From the NCBI GenBank assembly GCA_029557905.1, contig JAKQHR010000127.1, positions 1-47,655 on the forward strand: a DNA stretch of 47,655 bases, in the 5' to 3' direction. The position numbers were made by a program, and so were the translations under genes. The stretch comes from Verrucomicrobiota bacterium. Its GTDB lineage: Bacteria; Verrucomicrobiota; Kiritimatiellia; JAKQHR01. Shown piece by piece: positions 31,327 through 40,663 of the stretch (the stretch's first letter is position 1; each line of letters starts with the position of its first letter). Below the pieces are notes generated by a model. It saw only the letters and a list, made by a program, of their open reading frames with translations. It ran no database searches and had not been told where the DNA came from.

Positions 31327-33102
31327 ATGCCTGATCCGGCTGCACATGAAGAGCTTGTCCTGAAGGGAATTGGGGTTTCCCCCGGCGTCGCCGTGGGCGA
31401 AGCCTACCTGATTGCACCCGAAGTGCTGCGACTGGTCGAGCACGATATCCGCGAGCAGGACATCCCCGGGGAAATCGCCCGCTTCGAACAGGCCCTGATC
31501 GCCACCCGCCAGCAGATCCATGAAATCCAGAAACAGGTGAACAAGGCGCTGGGCGAGCGCAAGGCCAGCATCTTCGACGCTCACCTGATGGTGGTGGATG
31601 ACCACTCCTTCGTGGAGAAGGTTGTCGCCGGGCTCTCCGAGCAGAAGAAAAATGTGGAGGCTGTGGTTTACCGCGTGACCGAGGAATTCGCCGACGTGCT
31701 TTCGCGCGTGCAGGACGACTATCTGCGCGAGCGGGCCGCCGATGTGCGCGATGTGGCCCGCCGCATTCTCAGGAACCTTTCCGGGCACAAGCTTTCCGAT
31801 CTCGCGGGGCTGCAGGAATCATGCATCATTGTGGCCAGCGACCTTGCCCCCTCTGATACCGCAACGCTCAACCGCGACAAAACGATTGGTTTTGCGACTG
31901 ACCTCGGGAGTCACACTTCGCACACTGCCATCATGGCCCGTGCACTGGAAATCCCGGCGGTGGTCGGGCTGCACGATGCCAGCACCCGTGTCCCGGCCGG
32001 CGCCGTTGTGCTGGTGGACGGCACCCGGGGCCTGCTGATTGTCAATCCGACGGCCCAGCGCCTGACCTACTACGGGAAACTGGCGCAGGAGCAGCGGCAT
32101 ATCCGTTCCGAACTGGCGGCGCTTCAGGGCGAAAGCGCGGAGACACTCGATGGATACCGTGTAATTCTGTCCGCCAACATCGAACTGCCGAGCGACAGCG
32201 ACGCGGTGATCCGCCACGGCGCCGCCGGCGTGGGACTGTTCCGCACAGAGTTCCTGTATCTCTCGGGGGATCATCTGCCGACGGAGGACGAGCAGGTGGA
32301 GGCCTATTCCTCGGTGGCCACCCGCACGGCCCCGCATCCGGTCATCATCCGCACCCTGGATCTGGGGGGCGACAAGTTTGTATCCCATATCAACACCCCG
32401 CTGGAGGTCAATCCGTTCATGGGCTGGCGCGCGATCCGCTTCTGCCTGGCCCAGCAGGATATTTTCAAGACGCAGCTTCGCGCCGTCCTCCGCGCCAGCC
32501 GTCACGAGAACATCCGGCTGATGTATCCGATGATCAGCAATGTGGATGAGGTGCTGCAGGCCAATGAGGTGCTGGAGAAGGCCAAGCAGGAACTCCGGGC
32601 CGAAGGCAAGCCTTTCAACGAAAACATTGAAGTCGGCATCATGATTGAAATCCCCTCCGCGGCGCTTGCGGCGGACATCCTTGCGCCCCATGTGGATTTT
32701 TTCAGCCTCGGCACCAATGATCTGGTGCAGTACACGCTGGCGGTGGACCGGGTGAATGAGCGGGTGGCCTATCTCTATGAACCCGCCCATCCGGCCATCA
32801 TCCGGCTGATCAAGCACACGATAGACACCGGCCGCGAGCACGGCATCTGGACCGGCGTGTGCGGCGAAATGGCCGCCAATCTGCTGATTGTTCCGCTGCT
32901 GATCGGCCTTGGCGCCGATGAACTAAGCGTAAGCCCGGTCATGGTCCCGATGGTCAAGCGCATTATCCGCTGCCTGAAATATTCCCAGGCCCTGGAACTC
33001 GGCGAAGCCGCGCTCCAGTCCCGGTCCGCTTCCGAAATTCTCGCGCAGTGCCGGAAACTGGTTGAACAGATTGCGCCCGAATTGCTTGATTTTGTGGTCT
33101 GA
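31327..33102 (+). CDS. ptsI: Phosphoenolpyruvate-protein phosphotransferase (enzyme I)
   Basis: The protein has 591 residues, the usual length for EI. It transfers phosphate from phosphoenolpyruvate to HPr. The active histidine is in GSHTSHTAIMARALEIPAVVG; the PEP-binding barrel shows GVGLFRTEFLYL, FSLGTNDLVQYTLAVDRVNE and the cysteine motif GVCGEMAAN. There is no GAF domain, so it is the sugar-PTS rather than the PtsP type. It starts 6 bp after ptsH and ends the kdsA-ptsI run. A small hairpin with five Ts follows. Confidence 0.96.
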   Translation: MPDPAAHEELVLKGIGVSPGVAVGEAYLIAPEVLRLVEHDIREQDIPGEIARFEQALIATRQQIHEIQKQVNKALGERKASIFDAHLMVVDDHSFVEKVVAGLSEQKKNVEAVVYRVTEEFADVLSRVQDDYLRERAADVRDVARRILRNLSGHKLSDLAGLQESCIIVASDLAPSDTATLNRDKTIGFATDLGSHTSHTAIMARALEIPAVVGLHDASTRVPAGAVVLVDGTRGLLIVNPTAQRLTYYGKLAQEQRHIRSELAALQGESAETLDGYRVILSANIELPSDSDAVIRHGAAGVGLFRTEFLYLSGDHLPTEDEQVEAYSSVATRTAPHPVIIRTLDLGGDKFVSHINTPLEVNPFMGWRAIRFCLAQQDIFKTQLRAVLRASRHENIRLMYPMISNVDEVLQANEVLEKAKQELRAEGKPFNENIEVGIMIEIPSAALAADILAPHVDFFSLGTNDLVQYTLAVDRVNERVAYLYEPAHPAIIRLIKHTIDTGREHGIWTGVCGEMAANLLIVPLLIGLGADELSVSPVMVPMVKRIIRCLKYSQALELGEAALQSRSASEILAQCRKLVEQIAPELLDFVV

Positions 33103-33107
33103 GCTTG

Positions 33108-33129
33108 CCAAAGTGCCCCTTTGGTTTTT
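33108..33129 (+). terminator. Weak intrinsic terminator after ptsI
   Basis: CCAAAG (33108-33113) pairs with CTTTGG (33119-33124) around TGCCC, followed by five Ts at 33125-33129. The short stem suggests partial termination or attenuation before metK rather than a full stop. Confidence 0.45.
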
Positions 33130-33147
33130 CAAAGAAAGGTGATGAGT

Positions 33148-34317
33148 ATGTCAAAAAGATGTTTGTTCACTTCTGAATCGGTGACCGAAGGCCATCCCGA
33201 CAAGGTTTGCGACGCCATCTCGGATGCGATTCTTGATGCAGCTTTGCGGCAGGACAAAAACAGCCGTGTGGCCTGCGAGTCGCTGGTCAAGACCGGCATG
33301 GCCATCATTGCCGGCGAAATCACAACGACCGCCTCGATCAACTATGCCGACGTGGCCCGCGGCACCATCCGCCGGATCGGATATACTGATTCCTCGATTG
33401 GTTTCGACGGAAACACCTGCGCGGTTCTGGTGGCCGTTGAAAAGCAGTCCCCGGACATTTCCCAGGGCGTTACGGCCGGGCAGGGCCTCTTCAAGGAGCA
33501 GGGCGCGGGCGATCAGGGCATGATGTTCGGCTATGCGTGTGATGAAACGCGCGAGCTGATGCCGGCGCCCATCATGTATGCCCATCGCCTGTGCCGCGAG
33601 CTTTCCAGGACCCGCAAGAGCGGCCGCCTGCCCTTCCTCCGTCCGGACGGCAAGTCGCAGGTGACCGTGGTATATGAAAACGGCCGTCCCGTCGCGGTGG
33701 ACACCGTGGTGGTATCCACGCAGCATGACCCGGACATCACTCATAAGAAACTCAGCCGGGCGATCATTGATGAAGTGATCATGAAAACCATTCCAAAGAA
33801 AATGCTTAGCCGGAACACCCGCTGCCTTGTCAATCCCACCGGACGTTTTGTCATCGGCGGTCCGCAGGGCGATTGCGGCGTCACCGGCCGTAAAATCATT
33901 GTGGATACATATGGAGGCATGGGGCGGCACGGCGGCGGGGCCTTCTCCGGAAAGGATCCCTCCAAGGTGGACCGCAGCGCAGCCTACATGGCGCGCTATG
34001 TGGCCAAGAATGTCGTGGCCGCAAAACTGGCGGCGCGCTGTGAAGTGCAGCTGGCCTATGCCATTGGATTTGCCGAGCCAGTATCCGTGCTGGTGGACAC
34101 GTTCGGCACCGGCCGGGTGCCTGAAGAGAAAATCGAAAAGGCTGTTCGCAGGGTGTTCGGGCTGAAGCCCGCCCAGATCATCCGTGAGCTGAATCTGCTG
34201 CGGCCGATATTCGAAGCCACTGCCGCCTATGGTCATTTCGGGCGCACCAGCGGCCTCGAAAACTTCACGTGGGAGCGGACTGATAAGGTGAAGGCTCTTC
34301 TGAACGCGCTGAAATAA
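33148..34317 (+). CDS. metK: S-adenosylmethionine synthase
   Basis: The protein has 389 residues from the ATG at 33148, eight bases after AAAGG; an ATG at 33142 is too close to that site. It makes S-adenosylmethionine from methionine and ATP. Motifs: [17 protein letters not shown] near the N-terminus, [16 protein letters not shown], and the P-loop-like [19 protein letters not shown]. The sequence is full length. The gap to ptsI is too short to hold a SAM riboswitch. A strong bidirectional terminator follows. Confidence 0.96.
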   Translation: MSKRCLFTSESVTEGHPDKVCDAISDAILDAALRQDKNSRVACESLVKTGMAIIAGEITTTASINYADVARGTIRRIGYTDSSIGFDGNTCAVLVAVEKQSPDISQGVTAGQGLFKEQGAGDQGMMFGYACDETRELMPAPIMYAHRLCRELSRTRKSGRLPFLRPDGKSQVTVVYENGRPVAVDTVVVSTQHDPDITHKKLSRAIIDEVIMKTIPKKMLSRNTRCLVNPTGRFVIGGPQGDCGVTGRKIIVDTYGGMGRHGGGAFSGKDPSKVDRSAAYMARYVAKNVVAAKLAARCEVQLAYAIGFAEPVSVLVDTFGTGRVPEEKIEKAVRRVFGLKPAQIIRELNLLRPIFEATAAYGHFGRTSGLENFTWERTDKVKALLNALK

Positions 34318-34331
34318 TCATTCGCCTTGTC

Positions 34332-34373
34332 GAAAAAAGAACACGGCGGCCGGAAGGCCGCCGTGTTCCTTTT
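34332..34373. terminator. Strong bidirectional intrinsic terminator
   Basis: A perfect 13-bp stem (34339-34351 with 34356-34368) closes a GGAA tetraloop. It is flanked by six As on the left and CTTTT on the right, so it has a T tract in both reading directions. It separates metK from the convergent UDP-glucose pyrophosphorylase gene. Confidence 0.9.
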
Positions 34374-34380
34374 GGGGTGA

Positions 34381-35796
34381 TTATCGCCCGCAGATTGTCG
34401 TGCCTGCCGGAATGCAGACACCTTTCCGGCCCCGGTTTTTCAGCAGAAGCCGCCCCTGCAGACGAATGTGATCTTCGAAATAAATGTCGCCGGTGATGGT
34501 CAGCGATTCGCAGTCTATCAGGGACGGCGCGCCGCAGCGGAAACGCTCATCAAAGTCTTTCATCAATTTGTAATGAGACGGATCCAGCGAGATATCGATG
34601 GTTCCAAGAGTTCGCCGGGGGCTGACGACGACGTGATATTCCTGTGTCAGGTCGTAGATATCCGACCAGAGCGCGAGCAGATCATTTGTGGTTTTTACCG
34701 GGGCAAAGCGTGTCCGGGGCACGCAGACGGCCGCGGCGCCCTCAAATGCCGAGATGGCCGACCCCATGGCCGTTTCCAGTTGATAGACAGCCTCGGAGTT
34801 TTTGTCGCAGGGATCCACGGTTTTCTGATTGATGATGAGCGGCAGATCCAGGATACCCTGTGAGGCCCGTAGCGCCGCATCCAGCCTGCGCAGATTGATC
34901 CATAGGTTGTTGGTGTTGAAATACCGGTGGACGGCGATGTTCTGGAAGGCGTCCAGTTCCGCTGCCGGGCACTGCGCAATTTCCCGCAGCAGCAGCCCGC
35001 TGCGGCCCTGCGCCAGATGGCCTCCCTTGCGGTCGGCTGCTGTGCGTTCCGTCACCTCCATCATGAACGGGGATCCGCCGCTCGCGAAATAACCCAGAAT
35101 GCTGAAATCGAGTGTGGCGCCGAGGTTGTCGGCATTCGACACAAAGGCATATTCGATCCCGCGTGAAAGAAGGTTTTCCAGCACACCGGAGGTGACCAGG
35201 GCGGTGTAGATGTCCCCGTGGCCGGGCGGGCACCATTCCATTTCCGGATCTGCCGGGAACGTGACAGGCAGGCCGGTGGCCTTGCTGATTTTCGGCACCT
35301 GATGCTGTAGAAAACTCAGGGGAATGTCCGGAGATCCGCTGATGAATTCCTTGTGTTTGTGCAGGGCCGCCAGAGAGTCCTCTTCGGTTGAAAAACTGTT
35401 CATCAGGACCAGCGGAATGCTGAACCCGAGTTTCCTGCGCAGCGCCGAAACCTGGCAGGCAATGATGTCCAGAAAGGACATGCCGTTCTTGACCGGCAGC
35501 AGCGACTTGGCCTTGTCCAGCCCCATGCTGGTGCCCAGCCCGCCGTTCAGCTTGATGATAACTGTTTTGCCCATCAGGCTCCGCCCCGCCGGCTCATGCT
35601 GTCCGAGGTCAAGGCTGCTGGGCAGGTCCGTCACCGGACGGATGTCCGATTCGGGAATCTCCATGCGCGCGCCCGCCCGAAGTTTCGCGTAATGATGCAG
35701 AAACGTGTCAATGGCCAGCTGCGGCATCCGGACCGCCTGCATGCGCTCGGTGATTTGACGGGAAGCCTCATTTAATGAGCTATTGTCTTTATTCAT
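34381..35796 (-). CDS. UTP-glucose-1-phosphate uridylyltransferase, UDPGP (eukaryote-like) family
   Basis: The protein has 471 residues from the ATG at 35796; an in-frame extension upstream would run through the divergent gene. The nucleotide-binding signature KLNGGLGTSMGLDKAKSLLPV and WCPPGHGDIYTAL place it in the UDPGP family shared with eukaryotic UGP2, not the bacterial GalU family. Further marks are YAFVSNADNLGATLD, NTNNLWINL and IINQKTVDP, with a C-terminal left-handed beta-helix. It makes UDP-glucose for glycans and for glycosyltransferases such as CrtQ. The divergent neighbour encodes a beta-phosphoglucomutase-like enzyme, which could supply or balance hexose phosphates. Confidence 0.88.
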   Translation of the reverse strand: MNKDNSSLNEASRQITERMQAVRMPQLAIDTFLHHYAKLRAGARMEIPESDIRPVTDLPSSLDLGQHEPAGRSLMGKTVIIKLNGGLGTSMGLDKAKSLLPVKNGMSFLDIIACQVSALRRKLGFSIPLVLMNSFSTEEDSLAALHKHKEFISGSPDIPLSFLQHQVPKISKATGLPVTFPADPEMEWCPPGHGDIYTALVTSGVLENLLSRGIEYAFVSNADNLGATLDFSILGYFASGGSPFMMEVTERTAADRKGGHLAQGRSGLLLREIAQCPAAELDAFQNIAVHRYFNTNNLWINLRRLDAALRASQGILDLPLIINQKTVDPCDKNSEAVYQLETAMGSAISAFEGAAAVCVPRTRFAPVKTTNDLLALWSDIYDLTQEYHVVVSPRRTLGTIDISLDPSHYKLMKDFDERFRCGAPSLIDCESLTITGDIYFEDHIRLQGRLLLKNRGRKGVCIPAGTTICGR

Positions 35797-35806
35797 TCCG
35801 TCAGGG

Positions 35807-35835
35807 AGTGTATTAAACAGATCGTCATGAATCAA
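35807..35835 (-). promoter_or_regulatory. Candidate promoter of the UDP-glucose pyrophosphorylase gene
   Basis: On the minus strand TTGATT (complement of 35830-35835), a 17-bp spacer and TACACT (complement of 35807-35812) precede the ATG at 35796 by 10 nt. The element overlaps the start of the divergent HAD gene. Confidence 0.35.
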
Positions 35836-36537
35836 GTTCAGGAGATGGAATTGCAGGCCGTTATTTTTGATTTTGACGGGGTTATCGTGGATACCGAACC
35901 CCTGCACTGGCGCGCCTTCAGTGAAGCGCTTCGCGACGACGGGCTTGCGTTCACCTGGGAGGAGTATGCGGATTACTACATCGGATTCGACGACCGCGAC
36001 GCGTTCCGCGAAGTCTTTCAACGGGCCGGAAAGCCTTTGACTTCCGCCCGCCTTGCCTCGCTGATCCGCCGGAAGGCCGATGCCTTCCAGCGCCTGATCT
36101 CCACAGAGCCTCCCGAACCCTATCCCGGTGTGCTGGACCGCCTGCGGGAAATCTCAGGCCGGCTTCCGCTGGGGCTCTGCAGCGGCGCTTTGCGCGGCGA
36201 CATCGAACCGGTCCTTGAGCGCTTCGAGCTGGGCTCTCTGTTTGATGCGATCGTGACCGCCGAAGATGTGCAGGCCAGCAAGCCGAACCCGGCCTGTTAC
36301 CGCCGTGTACTCGAACGGCTCAACGCCGGCCGCCCTTCGGCGATCCCTCCGGCCGGATGCCTTGCTGTTGAGGATACGACAGCCGGCATTGCGTCGGCAC
36401 AAGGGGCGGGCATGCGTGTGCTGGCGGTTTCCAACAGCCATCCGCCGCCGGCGCTGGCTTCCGCCGATCGCGTGATGGATTCCCTGGTCAGCGTTTCACT
36501 TGACGATTTGCGAATATGGTTTGCCGGACTGAAGTGA
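35827..36537 (+). CDS. HAD-superfamily phosphatase/beta-phosphoglucomutase-like
   Basis: The protein has 236 residues from the ATG at 35827; an alternative ATG at 35845 would begin just before the catalytic motif. HAD motif I is FDFDGVIVDTEPLHW, motif II LCSGALRGD, motif III KPNPACYRR, and motif IV AVEDTTAGIASA. The helical cap between motifs I and II fits the beta-phosphoglucomutase/pseudouridine-5'-phosphatase subgroup. It could interconvert beta-glucose 1-phosphate and glucose 6-phosphate or dephosphorylate a small metabolite; sequence does not decide. The stop is 1 bp before the next start codon. Confidence 0.85.
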   Translation: MNQVQEMELQAVIFDFDGVIVDTEPLHWRAFSEALRDDGLAFTWEEYADYYIGFDDRDAFREVFQRAGKPLTSARLASLIRRKADAFQRLISTEPPEPYPGVLDRLREISGRLPLGLCSGALRGDIEPVLERFELGSLFDAIVTAEDVQASKPNPACYRRVLERLNAGRPSAIPPAGCLAVEDTTAGIASAQGAGMRVLAVSNSHPPPALASADRVMDSLVSVSLDDLRIWFAGLK

Positions 36538-36538
36538 T

Positions 36539-37795
36539 ATGAAAAAACAGCTCCAGATTTTGAGTATCCTTCTTGCTGCGCTTTTTGTGTGCGCGACCTC
36601 GCGGGGGCAGGGGGTGTTTTCTCTGGACGGCTTTGCGGTGGACACCCTTGAATCGGAAAGCCCCTTTGCGGAGCGCGACGCCTATTTTGAAGCCGAAATT
36701 CCGGCCAGCTATGAGGATTTTGAAAAATACCGGAAGGCGGAGGCGGCTGCCGGCCAGGCGCTGGCGCAGCACCGGGACCTGCTCGCTGCGGCCGAACACA
36801 GCATATCACAGGGCGATTGGGAGACCGCGCGCCGCAACATCGAAACTGTCCTTCAGGCCGCCCCTGACAACACGGATCTGCTCAAGAAGGCCTCGCTTCT
36901 GTGCGCCCTGGCAGGCGAATACAATGCGGCCGACCGGTATTTTGAGCGCTATGTGCGGCTGAAACCGGACGATGTGGCGCATGTGGCTGCCTGGGCGGCC
37001 GTGGCGGTCCGTCAGCGGGCATGGCCGAAGGCTGAAGCCCTGCTGAACCGCGCCTTTGAGTTGTCTCCGCGAAATCTGTCCGCTCATTTTCAGGCTGTTG
37101 TCCTGCGCATTGCCACCGGCCGGACCAAGCCCCTGCGGAACTACAACTGGCATCATCTGACTCTGGCAGAAATGTATATCCTGGCAAACTGGATGGAGGC
37201 GGACCGTCAGGCGTATGAAAAGATTCTCGGCGAAAAGGGCTTTGACCAGCTGATTTCTGAAACGCTGGGGCCAGTGCCGGTGTCCGCCCTGAGCGAGGTC
37301 CGGCTGGCCGCCCAGCGCGCCTACGCGGCCAAAAGGCGGAATCAGTGGCAGCCGTTTCGCGACATCCTGCTGCGGCTTCAGGATCTGGGCGCGCAAAGTT
37401 ACTGGGTGCCCCTACATCTCTCGGAGGCGCATTATGCGCTGGGAAGCGCCGCGGAGGCGCTCAATTATCTCCAGCTGGTTCAGCAGCAGCATCCGCAGGT
37501 GGTGGACGCCTGGCGGAACGCCGCGTTTGTGCGAATCAAAACGGGTGACTTCGAAGGAGCCATCGCGGATGCGCGTCGCGCCCGCCGCCTTGCTCCGAAT
37601 GATCCCGATGTGGAATTCACATTGATCTCCGCGCTGGCCGGCGCGCGCCGCATCAGCGAACTGTGGCCGCTTCTCGAACAATGGGCGCGCGGGAACCCCC
37701 GGCGCTTCAGGGAGGCGATGCGAAGCGAAGATCCGCTGCTGCAGATCATTCGCGAAGATCCGCGGTTTGGAGCGCTGCAGCGATCTTTGCAGTGA
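36539..37795 (+). CDS. Secreted TPR-repeat protein
   Basis: The protein has 418 residues with a signal peptide (LQILSILLAALFVCATSRGQ). The mature part carries several TPR units: SISQGDWETARRNIETVLQAAPDN, EYNAADRYFERYVRLKPDD, RAWPKAEALLNRAFELSPRN and a C-terminal group (GDFEGAIADARRARRLAPNDPDVEF). It is likely a periplasmic protein-interaction scaffold. It is co-directional with the HAD gene, whose stop lies 1 bp upstream. It is not closely related to the two carotenoid-locus TPR proteins by eye. Function unknown. Confidence 0.82.
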   Translation: MKKQLQILSILLAALFVCATSRGQGVFSLDGFAVDTLESESPFAERDAYFEAEIPASYEDFEKYRKAEAAAGQALAQHRDLLAAAEHSISQGDWETARRNIETVLQAAPDNTDLLKKASLLCALAGEYNAADRYFERYVRLKPDDVAHVAAWAAVAVRQRAWPKAEALLNRAFELSPRNLSAHFQAVVLRIATGRTKPLRNYNWHHLTLAEMYILANWMEADRQAYEKILGEKGFDQLISETLGPVPVSALSEVRLAAQRAYAAKRRNQWQPFRDILLRLQDLGAQSYWVPLHLSEAHYALGSAAEALNYLQLVQQQHPQVVDAWRNAAFVRIKTGDFEGAIADARRARRLAPNDPDVEFTLISALAGARRISELWPLLEQWARGNPRRFREAMRSEDPLLQIIREDPRFGALQRSLQ

Positions 37796-37829
37796 CCGGC
37801 GCTTTTTCTCCTGTGCATGAAAAGCAGAC

Positions 37830-37858
37830 TTGCACTCACCGGACCTGCCCGCTAGCAT
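37830..37858 (+). promoter_or_regulatory. Candidate promoter of infA
   Basis: TTGCAC (37830-37835), a 17-bp spacer and TAGCAT (37853-37858) lie in the 113-bp gap before infA. The matches to consensus are modest. The predicted leader is about 45 nt and carries AGGAG. Confidence 0.3.
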
Positions 37859-37908
37859 AGTCTCCGGATTTATAGAGTGCTGTGCTTTAATTGAAAATCA
37901 GGAGCAGT

Positions 37909-38136
37909 ATGGCAGGCGGAAAAGAAGACCTAATACAAGTGGAAGGAGAAGTTGTGAAAGTTCTCCCGGCTACAATGTATCGGGTGAAGCTGGCCAATGG
38001 TCACGAAATCCTTGCGCACATCTCCGGGAAAATGCGGAAACACTTCATCCGCATCACGACGGGAGACAAGGTCACGGTTGAGATTTCCCCCTACGATCTC
38101 AAAAAGGGCCGCATCACCTTCCGCCACAAAGATTAG
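37909..38136 (+). CDS. infA: Translation initiation factor IF-1
   Basis: The protein has 75 residues from the ATG at 37909, with AGGAG at 37900-37904. The S1/OB-fold is standard: [41 protein letters not shown] is recognisable (shown here only by its ends, IQVEGEV and KMRKHFIRI), with [13 protein letters not shown] at the end. It binds the ribosomal A site during initiation. It stands apart from the ribosomal-protein operons where infA is often found. Confidence 0.96.
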   Translation: MAGGKEDLIQVEGEVVKVLPATMYRVKLANGHEILAHISGKMRKHFIRITTGDKVTVEISPYDLKKGRITFRHKD

Positions 38137-38184
38137 GCTTTTCCCGGGCCGTTTGTGCATGCTGTTCCCGCAGGAGAGGTGATC

Positions 38185-39834
38185 ATGAGTGCCACGGGTC
38201 AACCGCGCGAACACTGGAACAGTTCTGTCGGCTTTATTCTGGCGGCGGCCGGTTCGGCTGTTGGACTGGGCAATATCTGGAAGTTCCCCTATATCACCGG
38301 CGAAAACGGCGGCGGTGCGTTTGTTATCGTTTATCTCCTCTGCATTGCCGTGATCGGCATTCCTGTGATGCTGTGTGAAATCTGCCTCGGTCGGCACACG
38401 CAGCGCAATCCGGTCGGCGCCTTCAAACTGCTCAATCCGCCCACCTCCCGCCTGGCGCATTTCATCGGGTCCATGATCATTCTGGCCGGAATCATTCTGC
38501 TGTGCATGAGAAACTGGGGCTGGGGCCTGATGATGATCATCCTCGGCTTTTCCATTTTCAAATTCCGCTGGACTGTGGTGGGTGCCATGGGGGTGATTGC
38601 CGGATTTGTGATCCTTTCCTACTACAGTGTTGTGGCCGGCTGGACCATCGGCTATTTCATCGAAGCCGTATTGCACCGGCTGGATTTCAGCAATGTAACG
38701 GCCGCCGGTGACCACTTCGGCTCGTTCATCGGAAATCCGGATCTTTCCATCGGCTGCCATTTCCTCTTCATGTTTTCCTGCGTGTTTATTGTATACAAGG
38801 GAGTCAAATCCGGCATTGAGCGGGCCTCCAAAATCCTGATGCCCGTGCTTTTTCTGCTGCTGGTCCTTTTGATTATCCGGGGACTGACCCTTCCCGGCGC
38901 CATGAAGGGAGTGCAGTTCTATCTCAGTCCCGATTTCAGCAAGATCACGGCATCCAGTGTCCTGATTGCCCTCGGCCATGCCTTCTTTTCTCTCAGCCTG
39001 GGCATGGGCGCTATTATCACCTATGGGAGTTACGTCCAGCGGGAACAGAATCTGTTCATGTCGACGCTGTCCATCGTCGCGCTTGATACACTTGTCGCGC
39101 TGATGGCGGGCCTTGCCATGTTCCCCGCGGTGTTCGCGATGGGATTCTCGCCCGATGTCGGCCCCGGGCTTGTCTTTCAGGTGCTGCCGACGGTATTCAA
39201 CCAGATTCCCCTCGGGATGTTATGGGCGGCCCTGTTTTTCCTGCTTCTGTTTGTCGCGGCGCTTACGTCAGGCATAAGCCTGCTGGAGGTGGTTACCGCC
39301 TATTTCGTGGATGAGCGCAACTGGACCCGCAAGCAGGCTTCTATCGTGTTCGGCCTGATGATTTTCATGCTCGGCGCGCTCTGCGCCCTGAGTGTCGGTG
39401 ACTGGAATTCGCTGGCTTCGGTTCATGCGGCGCTGCTGAAGGCTTTCGGTCACACCAAAAATTCGTTTTTCGAACTGATGGATTATCTTTCGTCCAGCTG
39501 GATGCTCCCGCTTGGCGGGCTGTTTATCTCGCTCTTTGTCGGCTGGATATGGGGAGTTCAAAAGGCGGTGGATGAGATTCGCCACGGGTCACACAATTTC
39601 GCCGATGTGCATCTGATTTCTCTTCTGGCGGGACTGAAGGACGATCCTTCTCACAATTCAAATGTTCATGTCATCACGTTGGCCGCCCTGTGGGGCATTT
39701 TCATCCGTTTCATCAGCCCCGTGGCCGTGATGATCGCCTTCCTGAACATCATTGGATGGGTGGATTTCAGCCCGAAGGAGCCTGCGGAAGCGCCGCCGGC
39801 GGTTGAGGCCGTTAGCGAGCAGGGGTCGAACTGA
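38185..39834 (+). CDS. Neurotransmitter:sodium symporter (NSS/SNF) family transporter
   Basis: The protein has 549 residues from the ATG at 38185, with AGGAGAGGTG just upstream. The first helix carries the Na+/substrate-binding signature AAAGSAVGLGNIWKFPYI and NGGGAFVIVYL. About twelve transmembrane helices are visible, including the FFSLSLGMGAIITYGSY block of helix 6-7. The C-terminal tail is Glu/Pro/Ala-rich. Family members import amino acids or related amines with sodium; the substrate cannot be assigned. The final 23 bp overlap the convergent RluA-type gene. Confidence 0.93.
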   Translation: MSATGQPREHWNSSVGFILAAAGSAVGLGNIWKFPYITGENGGGAFVIVYLLCIAVIGIPVMLCEICLGRHTQRNPVGAFKLLNPPTSRLAHFIGSMIILAGIILLCMRNWGWGLMMIILGFSIFKFRWTVVGAMGVIAGFVILSYYSVVAGWTIGYFIEAVLHRLDFSNVTAAGDHFGSFIGNPDLSIGCHFLFMFSCVFIVYKGVKSGIERASKILMPVLFLLLVLLIIRGLTLPGAMKGVQFYLSPDFSKITASSVLIALGHAFFSLSLGMGAIITYGSYVQREQNLFMSTLSIVALDTLVALMAGLAMFPAVFAMGFSPDVGPGLVFQVLPTVFNQIPLGMLWAALFFLLLFVAALTSGISLLEVVTAYFVDERNWTRKQASIVFGLMIFMLGALCALSVGDWNSLASVHAALLKAFGHTKNSFFELMDYLSSSWMLPLGGLFISLFVGWIWGVQKAVDEIRHGSHNFADVHLISLLAGLKDDPSHNSNVHVITLAALWGIFIRFISPVAVMIAFLNIIGWVDFSPKEPAEAPPAVEAVSEQGSN

Positions 39835-40657
39835 GCCCGAGGACCCGCAGGGCGCTTTTAAAGTCCTGCGGGAGCAGCGCTTCACAGCTCACTTCCGCTC
39901 CTGTCACAGGTGATGTGAAGCGCAGTTTTTCGGCGTGCAGCATCTGGCGCGGCATTGCCCGCAGCGCATCATCTTCAGACCGCCCTCCGCCGTAGGTCCG
40001 TTCTCCGGCCAGAGGATGACCGATGTGCGCAAGATGTTTGCGAATCTGATGCGTCCGGCCGGTTACCAGCTTCACGGAAATATAACTGGCCGTCTGGTTT
40101 GCCGCCAGCACCCGCAGACGCGTTTCCGCCGGTTGCCCCTCGAGCGGCTCGCTGATGGTCAGCTCCTTCTTCTGAATCAGTCCGGAGGCAATCGCCTTGT
40201 AAACCTTGATGACTCCATGCTCCCTGAACAGGGGAATCATGGCGTCAAATGCCTCAGGATGCTTTGCGAAGATCAGGCATCCGGTGGTGCCGCGGTCCAG
40301 ACGGTGCACCGCCCGCAGCCCGGGAACAAGCAGTTCCCGCCTGAGCCGGTCTTCAAGGCTTTCGGGGCCGTTTGACAAAAGGCCCGCGGGCTTGTCTGCC
40401 ACCAGATAGTCTTCATCCTGAAAGAGAATCTGCGCGTGGCCGCCGGCCAGACCTGTTTGCTGAACTTCCACAATGTCGCCCGCTTTCAGCCGATGCTGGG
40501 CCATCCAGATCCGTCGGCGGTTGACATGCACGTTGCGCGCGTCCAGAAGCGCTTTTGCCTTGCGCTTCGACAGATTCATCCGGTCTGCGATGAAGTCCAG
40601 CAAAGAGGAATCCTTTTTCCCGGGCGGCACGGTGAAACATGTCAGATCTTTGTTCAT
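39812..40657 (-). CDS. RluA-family pseudouridine synthase
   Basis: The protein has 281 residues. An S4-like RNA-binding region at the N-terminus (LDFIADRMNLSKRKAKALLDARNVHVN) is followed by the catalytic domain with HRLDRGTTGCLIFAK, which holds the catalytic aspartate, and VTGRTHQIRKHLAHIGHPLAGERTYG, quoted only in part by TGRTHQIRKH. It isomerises uridines in rRNA or tRNA; the target site cannot be deduced. The promoter predicts a leaderless transcript. Its 3' end overlaps the NSS transporter gene. Confidence 0.92.
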   Translation of the reverse strand: MNKDLTCFTVPPGKKDSSLLDFIADRMNLSKRKAKALLDARNVHVNRRRIWMAQHRLKAGDIVEVQQTGLAGGHAQILFQDEDYLVADKPAGLLSNGPESLEDRLRRELLVPGLRAVHRLDRGTTGCLIFAKHPEAFDAMIPLFREHGVIKVYKAIASGLIQKKELTISEPLEGQPAETRLRVLAANQTASYISVKLVTGRTHQIRKHLAHIGHPLAGERTYGGGRSEDDALRAMPRQMLHAEKLRFTSPVTGAEVSCEALLPQDFKSALRVLGLSSTPAR

Positions 40658-40663
40658 GGGCGC

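Noticed and set aside
33103-33147. SAM riboswitch upstream of metK
   Set aside because: Only 45 bases separate ptsI from metK and they are largely occupied by a small hairpin; no riboswitch core could fit.
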